NCBI GenBank assembly: GCA_030066015.1
Contig: JASJCL010000017.1
Coordinates: 1 to 64,000, forward strand
DNA: 64,000 bases
Reading direction: 5' to 3'
From: Desulfosarcinaceae bacterium
GTDB taxonomy: Bacteria > Desulfobacterota > Desulfobacteria > Desulfobacterales > Desulfosarcinaceae
The stretch's first letter is position 1; each line of letters starts with the position of its first letter. Shown here piece by piece: positions 34,774-43,322 of the stretch. The notes under the pieces are model-generated. The model had not been told where the DNA came from. It worked only from the letters and a program-made list of their open reading frames with translations, and searched no databases. Made by a program: the position numbers and the translations under genes.

Positions 34774-35724
34774 ATGCCCTTAGATCTATCAGACACCCTC
34801 GTCGTCGGGATTAGCTCGACGGCCCTATTCGACTTGAGTGAATCGGATGCCATTTTCCGGGCAAGGATAGACACCCATCCTGACGAAGCGATCGAGGCGT
34901 ACAGAAGATATACCCTGGCGCACGAGATCGAGCATCTGGACGAGGGAACCGGCTTTCCGCTGGTGAAAGCGCTCTTGGGATTGAACACGTTCCAGCCCGA
35001 AAAGCAAAGCCCGCTGGTTCAGGTGGTGGTGATGTCGCGAAATTCACCGGAAACCGCCATCCGCGTCTTCCACAACATCAGAGCCAAGAACATTGATATC
35101 ACGCGATCCGCCTTCACCGGCGGGGAATCGGTTGTCGACTATTTGGATGCCTACGATGTAGACCTGTTCCTGACGACCAATCCAAAAGATGCGCAAAAGG
35201 TCATTGACAGTGACATTTGCGCGGCGGCGCTCGTCAAGGAGCCCCCGACCAGCATCTCCGAAATTCCTGCAGGGCAGGTGCGGATCGCCTTTGACGGTGA
35301 TGCCGTTCTATTCAGTGAAGAAAGTGAAATCGTCTACAAAGCGGAGGGGCTCGATAAATTCCTGGACGCTGAAAACCAATTGCAGGATACCCCGCTCAGT
35401 GATGGGCCGTATGCCACGCTTTTGAAGAAGTTATCCCGTCTCCAGGATCGGCTTCCGCACAAGGTCGATTATTCTCCCGTGCGGATCGCGATCGTGACGG
35501 CGCGCAACAGCCCGGCCGAGATGCGGGTCATCAAGACGCTCCGCCACTGGGGCGTCTACGTGGATGAAATATTCTTTCTGGGCGGGCTCGACAAATCCAA
35601 AATTCTCAAGGCGTTCAGACCGCACATCTATTTTGACGACCAAGATGGCCATCTGGATCCGGCTGCAAAGCATGTTCCCGCAGGCAAGGTTCCCTATAAA
35701 TCAGATTCGCCCTTGAACCGCTGA
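34774..35724 (+). CDS. cytosolic 5'-nucleotidase (NT5C1-type)
   Basis: A 316-residue protein of the 5'-nucleotidase family PF06189, dephosphorylating nucleoside monophosphates (AMP/IMP in characterised relatives). Visible family features are the N-terminal VVGISSTALFDL segment, VQVVVMSRNSPETAIRVFHNI, DLFLTTN, IAFDGDAVLFS (acidic HAD-like motif) and FLGGLDKSKIL...HIYFDDQDGHL near the C-terminus. The ATG has AAGGA seven nt upstream. It may connect to the purine cluster at the other end of the window only functionally. Base composition of this stretch is somewhat lower in GC than its surroundings. Confidence 0.88.
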   Translation: MPLDLSDTLVVGISSTALFDLSESDAIFRARIDTHPDEAIEAYRRYTLAHEIEHLDEGTGFPLVKALLGLNTFQPEKQSPLVQVVVMSRNSPETAIRVFHNIRAKNIDITRSAFTGGESVVDYLDAYDVDLFLTTNPKDAQKVIDSDICAAALVKEPPTSISEIPAGQVRIAFDGDAVLFSEESEIVYKAEGLDKFLDAENQLQDTPLSDGPYATLLKKLSRLQDRLPHKVDYSPVRIAIVTARNSPAEMRVIKTLRHWGVYVDEIFFLGGLDKSKILKAFRPHIYFDDQDGHLDPAAKHVPAGKVPYKSDSPLNR

Positions 35725-35939
35725 AACGATTGGACCCTTCAGCAGGTCTGATCAGCCGACACGATCGGTTCGCAGCTGAATCTGGGCCTCAACAACGGCT
35801 GCCTCTGCGGAAACGGGCAACCCTGCCGGTGGTCCTGCTTCGATCTTTTACGGCGAACCGCTTTGGCGAAGAATTGGATCCCGTCATAAATATGATGGGG
35901 TTCGCTGTTGACGGTTGCACTTTCGTTTGAGGAAGAAAA

Positions 35940-36443
35940 ATGAAAGAAAGCGTGTTTACCATCGCTGGTGTGGGATTGATCCTCCTGATCGCATCGGTCG
36001 CGCTGTGGCAGACGCCCATCACCAAATACACCCCCAGATCCCTGACAGAACGCGACATTTCCCAGCTATTTATCACCTACATCACCGCAAGGAATGCGCG
36101 CGATGTCGACACATTCTTGTCGACACTGCACAGCGAGTGTCAATATATGGTGGGAAGAGACATTGTCGTCAACAAGGAAGAACTCGCAGCGATGCTGCCC
36201 GACCTCTGGATGCAGAACGAAGATAACAATGCCGCCTTTGGCCGGTGCATGGCCTGGGAATGCTGGCATGAGAACTACTACCGAGACGTCATGCTGGTGA
36301 ATCCGAAATTTCGCATCTTCGATCAGCATGCCGTTGTAGATTTTAAAATCGTTTCCGGCCTCTTCATGGATGACAACTATTTTCAATTGGTAAAAGAAAA
36401 AGAGGGTTGGCAGATCGTGAAATTCATGCGGCCATTATACTAG
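35940..36443 (+). CDS. membrane-anchored NTF2/SnoaL-like hypothetical protein
   Basis: A 167-residue protein with an N-terminal membrane anchor or signal segment (residues 5-24) and a mature domain resembling the NTF2-like cone fold: a first helix (ERDISQLFITYITARNARDVD), then alternating beta strands ending in QLVKEKEGWQIVKFMRP. It has three Cys, two in a CMAWECW stretch. A GAGGA ribosome site precedes the ATG by 6 nt. No function can be assigned. It lies in a locally AT-richer segment shared with the 5'-nucleotidase, suggesting a possible transferred block. The upstream 215 nt hold no clear signals. Confidence 0.7.
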   Translation: MKESVFTIAGVGLILLIASVALWQTPITKYTPRSLTERDISQLFITYITARNARDVDTFLSTLHSECQYMVGRDIVVNKEELAAMLPDLWMQNEDNNAAFGRCMAWECWHENYYRDVMLVNPKFRIFDQHAVVDFKIVSGLFMDDNYFQLVKEKEGWQIVKFMRPLY

Positions 36444-36547
36444 CCGGAGCGTTCCGGTTTCGGCGCGGTAGCCGATTTCAAGGCCCGGTGGTGGCGGTCT
36501 TCAAACGAGGCAATCGCGGCCGGGCAACTTCGGAAGGAATGCGGGAA

Positions 36548-37723
36548 ATGCGCACCGAGAGACGCCACGATCTCGACTGGCTGCGGGTCATCGCGACCGT
36601 CCTGGTGTTCTTGTTTCACTGCGCGCGCTTCTACGGCGGCGGCGGCTGGCACCTCAAACACCCGGGGCCGGAAAGCCTGCCGGCAGGCCTCTTCATCGGG
36701 CTGCTCGACCTGTGGCTCATGCCCTTTTTCTTTCTGCTTTCCGGGGCGGCCAGTTTCTATGCCTTGGGCTCGCGGAGCGCCGGCCAGTATCTGCGCAGCC
36801 GCGTAAAGCGTATCCTTCTACCACTTTACGGGATGGGCGCTTTCGTGGTCCTCCTGCCCCAGGTCTATTTCGAGGCGGTCACCAACGGTGGGTACACGGG
36901 CGGTTTCTGGGAGGGACTGCCCCGATACCTTGCCCAGGTCTTCACGACGCCGCCCAGCCTGCGGACCCCTTTTTTCTTCAACCTTTTCTTCGGCCACCTG
37001 TGGTTTCTCCACTTTCTCTTCCTCATTTCCGTATTCAGCCTGCCCTTGCTCCTCTACCTCCGATCCGATGCGGGCCGCCAGCGGCTGGACCGCCTGGCCG
37101 CCCTCTGCGCCTACCGGGGCGGCATCCTGCTCATCATCCTCCCCCTGGCCGCGGTGCGCATCGCGTTCATCCATCTCTTTGACGGCCAGGCCCACTCCTG
37201 GGCCCACCTGCTTTACTTTGGCCTCTTTTTCATCATCGGGTATCTGCTGCCCATGGAACGCCGCTTCTCGCAGGGGATTCGCACCGTGGGCTGGTGGTGC
37301 CTCTTACTGGGCATTCTGGGTTTCGGGGCCGAGGGCTTTTTCATCCTCGGTTTGGAATACAACTATATGAATCTCTACCACTCCGGCGGCGAACCCCTCT
37401 CCTGGACATATGTGGCCTTCAACCTCCTCTTCAGCACCGCCAGTTGGAGCTGGGTGGTCTTCATGCTCAGTATGGGCCTGCGCTATATGCGCAGCGGCAG
37501 CCGTTTTCTCTTCTATGCCAACGAAGCGGTCCTGCCCTTCTATGTGCTGCATCAGACCGTGATCCTCTGCGTCGGGTGGCTGGTCCTCCCGTTGACCATT
37601 GGCCGGCTGCCCCAGTTCCTCCTCATCGCTACGGCCGCTTTCGCCGCCATCATGCTGCTCTACGAGGGCCTTATCCGGCGGGTCAACTGGTTGCGGTTTA
37701 TTTCCGGCATGGGGCCCTTGTAG
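36548..37723 (+). CDS. acyltransferase family 3 membrane protein
   Basis: A 391-residue polytopic protein with about ten membrane helices. It opens with the family signature RRHDLDWLRVIATVLVFLFH (Arg-Asp-Leu-Asp-x-Leu-Arg; conserved His in helix 1) and contains the helix-2 LMPFFFLLSGAASFYAL and the loop Arg-rich RSRVKRILLPL. Acyltransferase-3 enzymes O-acylate sugars, peptidoglycan or lipids at the membrane; the substrate here is unknown. The ATG at 36548 has GGAAGG 10 nt upstream; an ATG at 36539 abuts that site. sdaA follows after 21 nt, probably in the same transcript. Confidence 0.85.
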   Translation: MRTERRHDLDWLRVIATVLVFLFHCARFYGGGGWHLKHPGPESLPAGLFIGLLDLWLMPFFFLLSGAASFYALGSRSAGQYLRSRVKRILLPLYGMGAFVVLLPQVYFEAVTNGGYTGGFWEGLPRYLAQVFTTPPSLRTPFFFNLFFGHLWFLHFLFLISVFSLPLLLYLRSDAGRQRLDRLAALCAYRGGILLIILPLAAVRIAFIHLFDGQAHSWAHLLYFGLFFIIGYLLPMERRFSQGIRTVGWWCLLLGILGFGAEGFFILGLEYNYMNLYHSGGEPLSWTYVAFNLLFSTASWSWVVFMLSMGLRYMRSGSRFLFYANEAVLPFYVLHQTVILCVGWLVLPLTIGRLPQFLLIATAAFAAIMLLYEGLIRRVNWLRFISGMGPL

Positions 37724-37744
37724 AAGCCGCTCAAGGAAGTGACC

Positions 37745-39124
37745 ATGTTCATCAGCGTGCTCGATCTCTTCAAAATCGGTATCGGCCCCTCCAGCTCCCA
37801 CACCGTGGGGCCCATGGTGGCCGCGCAGGCCTTTGTTGAGCGTATCCCGAGAATCCTCGGGAACGGCCCCCCACCTGCCGACCTGCGTCTGCGCTGCACC
37901 CTCAGGGGGTCTCTGGCCTATACCGGCCGGGGCCACGCCACCGATCGGGCGGTGGCGCTGGGCCTGCACGGCCATTCACCAGAAGCGGTCGCCGATGTGG
38001 ATATGGAGGATCTGGTGGCCCAAATCTGGCAGCGGGTGACGATCTCGCCGGAGGGGTGCGGCCCGATTCGATTCACGCCAGCGGCGGACATCGTCTTCGA
38101 CCGGGGCCCGGCCCTGCCGGAACACCCCAATGGGTTGGTCTTCGAACTGGTCGACGCCGCCGGCAAGATCATCGGCGCGGAAACCTATTTCTCCATCGGC
38201 GGCGGTTTTATTCGCCGGCGGGCGGAGATGGACCGGTTGGTGGCACCATTGCAGTTGGCCCCGTCGGCAGCCTGCCCCTATCCTTTCGATTCGGCCAAGG
38301 CGATGCTGGAGATGGCGGCCGACAGCGGACACTCCATCGCCGAGATGAAGATGGCCAACGAGGCGGAATTCTGTTCGACGGCAACGGTGGAAGCCGGTTT
38401 GGACGCCCTCTGGCGGGCCATGCAGCGCTGTGTGCGAAACGGTCTGGCCGCTGCGGGACCGCTGCCCGGCGGCCTGAAATTGCCCCGGCGGGCCAGGCGG
38501 TTGTACCACAGCATGGAGGATCAGCCCGACCGCGCCCAACTCAGCGAATGGCTGTGCGCCTACGCCCTGGCCGTCAGTGAGGAGAACGCCGCCGGGCACC
38601 TGGTGGTCACCGCCCCCACCAACGGCGCCGCCGGCGTCATTCCGGCCCTGCTCTTCCACGCCGTGACCCACGAGGGGGCGACCCCCACCGAGGTGCGCGA
38701 CTTCCTGCTGACCGCCGGGGCCATCGGCGGCCTGATCAAGCACCGCAGTTCCATTTCGGGGGCCGAGGTGGGCTGCCAAGGGGAGGTGGGCTCGGCGGCC
38801 GCCATGGCCGCCGCCGGGCTTTGCGCCGCAAAGGGCGGCTCGCCCCGACAGGTGGAAAAAGCCGCCGAGATGGCGTTGGAGCACCATCTGGGAATGACCT
38901 GCGATCCGGTCAAGGGACTGGTGCAGGTGCCCTGCATCGAGCGCAACGCCTTTGGCGCCGTGAAGGCCCACACGGCCGCTGCCCTGGCCCTGCGCGAAAC
39001 GGGCGATCACTTGATGCCCCTGGACAGCTGTATCCGTGCCATGCAGCAGATCGGCCAGGAGATGTCCCACAAGTTCAAAGAGACCGCCTTGGGCGGCCTG
39101 GCCACCAGCCTCACCGAGTGTTGA
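37745..39124 (+). CDS. sdaA: L-serine ammonia-lyase (iron-sulfur, single chain)
   Basis: A 459-residue Fe-S enzyme deaminating L-serine to pyruvate and ammonia. The N-terminal beta domain starts with [21 protein letters not shown]. The catalytic alpha domain has [27 protein letters not shown] and [18 protein letters not shown], where the conserved cysteines ligate a labile [4Fe-4S] cluster. This is the E. coli-type single-polypeptide arrangement. An AAGGAAG site 5 nt upstream fixes the ATG at 37745 over the in-frame GTG at 37739. It is followed by a probable terminator. Confidence 0.95.
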   Translation: MFISVLDLFKIGIGPSSSHTVGPMVAAQAFVERIPRILGNGPPPADLRLRCTLRGSLAYTGRGHATDRAVALGLHGHSPEAVADVDMEDLVAQIWQRVTISPEGCGPIRFTPAADIVFDRGPALPEHPNGLVFELVDAAGKIIGAETYFSIGGGFIRRRAEMDRLVAPLQLAPSAACPYPFDSAKAMLEMAADSGHSIAEMKMANEAEFCSTATVEAGLDALWRAMQRCVRNGLAAAGPLPGGLKLPRRARRLYHSMEDQPDRAQLSEWLCAYALAVSEENAAGHLVVTAPTNGAAGVIPALLFHAVTHEGATPTEVRDFLLTAGAIGGLIKHRSSISGAEVGCQGEVGSAAAMAAAGLCAAKGGSPRQVEKAAEMALEHHLGMTCDPVKGLVQVPCIERNAFGAVKAHTAAALALRETGDHLMPLDSCIRAMQQIGQEMSHKFKETALGGLATSLTEC

Positions 39125-39147
39125 TACCGGCCGACCCGACCATCAAA

Positions 39148-39205
39148 GCGCCGCGGGTCCGCCGCAGGCCCGGCCACCAATGCGAAGCGCAGCGGCGCCC
39201 TTTTT
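39148..39205 (+). terminator. probable intrinsic terminator after sdaA
   Basis: A 7-bp stem GCGCCGC (39148-39154)/GCGGCGC (39192-39198) encloses smaller stems, including TGCG-AAG-CGCA (39181-39191), and is followed by CCTTTTT. The U-tract is short, but its position 24 nt after the sdaA stop fits. Confidence 0.55.
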
Positions 39206-39297
39206 AGCCGTGACCTTTGCTGGATGCTGGCGAAGACGCCCGAGGCGGCCCTCGCCACTCAGAACCAGGGACAAGGCCCCGACCGAGATGCACACCG

Positions 39298-40263
39298 ATG
39301 CGACAGATAACCATTGCCACCCTGGGATTCACCCTGTTGTCGATCCTGGCGGCCCTTATCTTCGCGCACAGCAGGATTTCCATGACCCCAAATCTGCCCG
39401 CGTTGACGCTCCCCGAGGATCTCGATCGCTATCTGGCCGACCGGGAGGGCCGCTTCGACGACATTGTCGCCGGTACAGAGAAGAAGATTGTCTGGGCGGG
39501 TGAACCGGGCGTCCCGACCGAATCCGCCCTCGTCTACGTACACGGATTCTCGGCCACCCGCCAGGAGATGGCCCCACTGGCCGATCTGATCGCCGGGAAG
39601 CTGAAGGCCAACCTCTATTACGCCCGCCTGACGGGTCACGGCCGTTCGGGAGCGGCTATGCTGGCGGGCAGCGTCGACACCTGGCTGGGCGACACTTACG
39701 AGGCCTTTGAAATCGGCAGACGACTGGGGCGAAAAGTGGTCATGATCGGCGTCTCCACCGGCGGCACCGCCGTCACCTGGCTGGCCACCCGGCCGGAGAT
39801 AGAGCGACTCGCGGCCTGCGTCCTCATCTCGCCCAATTTCGCCCCGGCGAACTGGACAGCCAACATCCTCACCCTGCCCGGCGGCCTGTGGCTGGCCGAA
39901 CGCATCATCGGCAAGGAGCGCAGCTGGCAGGCGGAAAACGATCTTCACGCGCACTATTGGACCACCCGCTACCCGACGGCCGTGCTGGTGCCCATGATGC
40001 GCATGGTCAAGGGGGTCCGCGCACTGGACCTGGGCCGCATACGGACGCCAGTCCAGGTGATCTACGCCCCCGGTGATCGGGTGGTCAGCCCGCGGGCCAT
40101 CGTCGCCGCTTTTGCCGCCATGGGAAGCGACCGCAAGGCGCTGGTGCCCTTCACCCGATCGGCGGATCCCAGTCAGCACGTTCTCGCCGGGGACATCCTC
40201 AGTCCAGGGACCACCGCCGAGATGGCCGCCATCATCGCCGATTTCGTGCGTCCCGAAACCTAG
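39298..40263 (+). CDS. alpha/beta hydrolase, membrane-anchored or exported
   Basis: A 321-residue alpha/beta-hydrolase. Residues 5-25 form a hydrophobic N-terminal anchor or signal. The oxyanion region is YVHGFSATRQE; the nucleophile elbow is GVSTGG with catalytic Ser (about residue 160). The acid is probably the Asp in YAPGDRVVSP and the catalytic His the one in SQHVLAGD. This pattern resembles carboxylesterase/monoglyceride-lipase-like enzymes. The ATG has a poor ribosome site; an upstream extension from 39217 is unlikely. Confidence 0.82.
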   Translation: MRQITIATLGFTLLSILAALIFAHSRISMTPNLPALTLPEDLDRYLADREGRFDDIVAGTEKKIVWAGEPGVPTESALVYVHGFSATRQEMAPLADLIAGKLKANLYYARLTGHGRSGAAMLAGSVDTWLGDTYEAFEIGRRLGRKVVMIGVSTGGTAVTWLATRPEIERLAACVLISPNFAPANWTANILTLPGGLWLAERIIGKERSWQAENDLHAHYWTTRYPTAVLVPMMRMVKGVRALDLGRIRTPVQVIYAPGDRVVSPRAIVAAFAAMGSDRKALVPFTRSADPSQHVLAGDILSPGTTAEMAAIIADFVRPET

Positions 40264-40357
40264 ACGATCCAATACCCGCTCCACTGCGGGTCCACCCTCC
40301 CTTCCAAGGGAGTCAGCGACGCGAAGGGGCCCCGTGAGCCCCAGGAGGCGTGCCGAC

Positions 40358-41032
40358 ATGCCCGAGATCCATCGACTCGACTGCGATCTGCTGTTCTTCG
40401 ATCTGGACGGCGTCCTGATCGACTCGACGCCCTGCATCATCCGCCACTGGCGCGAATGGGCCGCGCTGCACGACCTCGACCTCGACACCATCCTGGCCGC
40501 GGCCCACGGTGTTCGAACCGTCGAGACCATGCGGCGGGTGGCCCCGCATCTGGATGCGGAGGCCGAAGCAGCTCGCTTCAGCGCGCACGAGGTGGCCGAT
40601 ACGGCAGGGGTGACGGCCATCGCGGGTGCCCGATCGCTGCTGGCCGGCATCCCGCCCGAGGCCTGGGCCATCGTCACATCGGCGGGAGCGGCGCTGGCCA
40701 GAGCGCGCCTGCGGCAGGCCGGCCTGCCCAGCCCGGCGGTGATCATCAGCGCCGATGATGTGGCACGGGGCAAGCCCGATCCCGAGCCGTACATCACCGG
40801 CGCACGGCGCCTGGGCTGCCCCCCTGGCCGCAGCGTGGTCGTGGAGGACGCCCCGGCGGGCGTGGCGGCCGGCATCGCAGCCGGCATGCGGGTCATCGCC
40901 GTGGGCGGTACCCATTCGCGAAAAGCCCTTCTCGGGGCCGGTGCCACTGTTGCGACAGATCGCTTGCGCCGCCTGCGGATCGCCGCGGGCACCGCGGATT
41001 TTCGTCTGGCCATTCGGGTGCAGACGGGCTAA
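40358..41032 (+). CDS. HAD-superfamily hydrolase (subfamily IA phosphatase-like)
   Basis: A 224-residue cytosolic phosphatase-like protein. All four HAD motifs are visible: FDLDGVLID (nucleophile Asp), VTSAGAAL (motif II), GKPDPEPY (motif III Lys) and VEDAPAGVAAG (motif IV acids). The small helical cap fits the sugar-phosphate/phosphoglycolate phosphatase group; the substrate is unknown. An AGGAGG lies 10 nt before the ATG. The open frame extends 95 codons upstream into the hydrolase gene, without support. A small Cys-containing gene follows. Confidence 0.87.
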   Translation: MPEIHRLDCDLLFFDLDGVLIDSTPCIIRHWREWAALHDLDLDTILAAAHGVRTVETMRRVAPHLDAEAEAARFSAHEVADTAGVTAIAGARSLLAGIPPEAWAIVTSAGAALARARLRQAGLPSPAVIISADDVARGKPDPEPYITGARRLGCPPGRSVVVEDAPAGVAAGIAAGMRVIAVGGTHSRKALLGAGATVATDRLRRLRIAAGTADFRLAIRVQTG

Positions 41033-41088
41033 GCTGTTCTCCTCCAGACCATAACATCCATCTACTCGCATGAATGAAAGGGGGCCCC

Positions 41089-41277
41089 ATGGGCGAGCCG
41101 AAGTGTAAATCCTGCGCGTTCCGCGGCAAATACGATAAAAATCCGCAATCGCTTCTGGGCCGGCTGTGGCGTTGGCATGCCAACTGGTGTCCGGGCTGGC
41201 GATCCTATATGCGGTCCCTTCCGGCGGAGGAGCGCAAGGCCATCGCCGAGGGGTACAAGATGGAGAAGTATCTGTAG
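41089..41277 (+). CDS. small conserved-looking Cys-containing protein
   Basis: A 62-residue protein of unknown function. It is rich in Trp, Lys and Arg, with a CKSC pair at residues 6-9 and a third Cys in the WCPGW stretch, so it may bind a metal or Fe-S cluster. The ribosome site AAAGGGGG (41077-41084) sits five nt before the ATG at 41089, which decides the start; an ATG at 41074 precedes that site. It lies between the HAD hydrolase and the QueG-like Fe-S protein on the same strand. The composition looks like a genuine soluble small protein rather than a chance frame. Confidence 0.65.
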   Translation: MGEPKCKSCAFRGKYDKNPQSLLGRLWRWHANWCPGWRSYMRSLPAEERKAIAEGYKMEKYL

Positions 41278-41324
41278 ACAGGTCACACGGGCCACTTTCC
41301 ACCATCTGCGACGGGAACCACAGC

Positions 41325-42239
41325 ATGCAGCGGCGCGCCTTGAGAGCGGAGATCCGACGGATCGGGATGGCTGCCGGCCTGGACGCCATTGGCTTCGCGG
41401 CGGCGGATCCGTTCAGCACCTATGCGCTGCGCGACTCTCCGCGGCGGGACCCGCGGATGAGCCTCCCCGGGGCCCGCGCCATCATCGTTGCGGGGGTCTA
41501 TATCGGCGCTCTGGCTCTGCCGGTGTGGGAGAATCCCTGCTGGGGCCGCACCAGCCGTCTCTACCTCTCGGGCTTTTTCCTGGATGTGGTTGAGCCCCTC
41601 CAACCCATTGTGGAACTACTGGAGAACACCGGCCACAAAGCCGTCATCTGCGACGGCGCCGCTCCGGGCGGCTCCATCCTGCCCCTCAAGCTGGCCGCGG
41701 TCCGGGCGGGGCTGGGATGGCAGGGCAAGCACAGCCTGCTCATCTCCAAGGCGTATGGGACCTTCCTGGCGCTGGGGGGCATCGTCACCGATGCGGAGCT
41801 GGCGACCGAGACGCAGCGTGAGCCCAACCGCTGCAAGCGCTGTGACCTGTGCCAGACCGCCTGTCCCCTGGGCGCCCTGGAACAGCCCCACGTACTGAAT
41901 AGGGAGCGCTGCCTCTCCTATCAATTGCAGGCGGAGGCGCTCTCATCGGCGGCCCGTATGGTCATGGGCAACCGGGTGGGGGATTGCGAGATCTGCCAAA
42001 TCGCCTGCCCCTGGAACCGGCGGCACCTCCTCCATCCGCTGAAGAGCAGCCGCAACGCCGATTTTCAGGAGCAGGTTCCGACCTGGGAGCGGGTCTTTCG
42101 GCTAACCGCGCTGGCCGAGCTGTCCGAAGCACAATACCGGTCCCAGCTCGGCCCCTTGGGGACCCAGATCCCCTACCGGTTTTTTCGACGCAACGTCCAA
42201 CTCGCCCTGGCCCATGCAGCAGGCCAAGGGTGCGGCTGA
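41325..42239 (+). CDS. epoxyqueuosine reductase-like double [4Fe-4S] protein
   Basis: A 304-residue protein with the QueG layout: an N-terminal cobalamin-binding-like domain (LDAIGFAAADP, LPGARAIIVAGVYI) and two ferredoxin-type clusters (CKRCDLCQTACPLGAL and CEICQIACPWNRR, plus a Cys in RCLSYQ). It is shorter than typical QueG (about 340-380), and the catalytic-aspartate segment normally reading D(T/S)xPVLE is replaced by CDGAAPGGSILPLK. The GLGWIGKN motif reads GLGWQGKH. It may therefore be a divergent paralogue with another substrate. The start at 41325 has only a weak GGGA site. Confidence 0.8.
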   Translation: MQRRALRAEIRRIGMAAGLDAIGFAAADPFSTYALRDSPRRDPRMSLPGARAIIVAGVYIGALALPVWENPCWGRTSRLYLSGFFLDVVEPLQPIVELLENTGHKAVICDGAAPGGSILPLKLAAVRAGLGWQGKHSLLISKAYGTFLALGGIVTDAELATETQREPNRCKRCDLCQTACPLGALEQPHVLNRERCLSYQLQAEALSSAARMVMGNRVGDCEICQIACPWNRRHLLHPLKSSRNADFQEQVPTWERVFRLTALAELSEAQYRSQLGPLGTQIPYRFFRRNVQLALAHAAGQGCG

Positions 42240-42275
42240 ACCGCTCTGCCGCGCAACTTCGGGAGGCAAGCTGAA

Positions 42276-43310
42276 ATGATCAAAACTGCCGTCATCGGCT
42301 ACGGTTTGTCGGCCACGGTCTTCCACCTGCCCTTCATCGCAGCCGACCCCAATTTTGATCTGGTGGCCATCAGCACAGGTCATGAGGAGGCGGTGCGCCG
42401 GCAGTGGCCGCACATGGCGATCTACGCCACGGGTGAGGCCCTGCTCGCGGAGACCGATGCCGAGCTGGTGGTCGTCACAGCCCCCAATGCGGCCCACTTT
42501 GCCCTGACCAGGGCCGCCTTGACAGCGGGCCGCCATGTGGTCCTGGAGAAGCCCATCGTCACTTCCATTGCCGACGGCGAGACGCTCCGCTCCCTGGCGA
42601 CGGACGCCGGCCGCTTGCTCATCCCCTATCACAACCGACGCTGGGACGGGGATTTTCTGACGGTGCGCAAATTGATCGCAGAGGGGCGCGTCGGAACCGT
42701 GCGCTGGCTCGAATCACACTTTGACCGCTTCCGGCCCCAGCTCCAGGGTCGCTGGCGGGAGCAGCCCGGACCCGGCGCCGGGGCTTGGTTCGATCTGGGC
42801 CCCCACCTCGTCGACCAAGCCCTCTGCCTCTTTGGCCCGCCGGAAGCGGTCACGGCCCGCTGTCTGGCCCAGCGGGATGGCGCCCGCGCCACGGACAACT
42901 TTCATGTGATGCTGCACTATCCTGGCCAAGAGGTGATCCTCCACGGCAGCAGCTTTGCGGCAGGCCCCACCCTTCGCTTTCAGGTGCAGGGCACGGCGGG
43001 CAGTTTTGTGAAATATGGTCTGGATCCGCAGGAGGCGCGGCTCAAGAACGGCGTACGGCCCGATACTCCCGACTGGGCGGCCGAGCCACCGGACGCCTAC
43101 GGCACCCTGTATACGGCTGGTGCGAGCGAGGTGATCCCCACCGAGCTGGGCGGCTACCAGAACTTCTATCATCGTCTGGCGCAGGCGATTCACGGTGGGG
43201 ACGAAGTGCCCGTGACAATGACGGATGCCCTCGCGGGGATTGCGCTCATCCGCCTGGCCGAGGAGAGTGCCCAGCAGGGAAGGACCCTGGCGTTTGGTGA
43301 CCCGCCCTGA
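42276..43310 (+). CDS. Gfo/Idh/MocA family oxidoreductase
   Basis: A 344-residue NAD(P)-dependent oxidoreductase of the glucose-fructose oxidoreductase/inositol dehydrogenase family. The N-terminal Rossmann start reads AVIGYGLSATVFHLPF, and the EKPIVTSIADGE motif (about residue 93) supplies the conserved EKP lysine. The second domain carries GAWFDLGPHLVDQAL with the catalytic-type Asp and His. The sequence is closest in feel to the YdgJ/YhhX-like group; the substrate is unknown. A GGGAGG lies 9 nt before the ATG. It is convergent with the FAD oxidoreductase gene. Confidence 0.9.
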   Translation: MIKTAVIGYGLSATVFHLPFIAADPNFDLVAISTGHEEAVRRQWPHMAIYATGEALLAETDAELVVVTAPNAAHFALTRAALTAGRHVVLEKPIVTSIADGETLRSLATDAGRLLIPYHNRRWDGDFLTVRKLIAEGRVGTVRWLESHFDRFRPQLQGRWREQPGPGAGAWFDLGPHLVDQALCLFGPPEAVTARCLAQRDGARATDNFHVMLHYPGQEVILHGSSFAAGPTLRFQVQGTAGSFVKYGLDPQEARLKNGVRPDTPDWAAEPPDAYGTLYTAGASEVIPTELGGYQNFYHRLAQAIHGGDEVPVTMTDALAGIALIRLAEESAQQGRTLAFGDPP

Positions 43311-43322
43311 AAGGGCAAGGTC

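Noticed and set aside
39259-41013. 584-codon minus-strand frame across the hydrolase and HAD genes
   Set aside because: Antisense shadow of two genes with clear catalytic motifs; low-complexity Arg/Ala/Pro composition.
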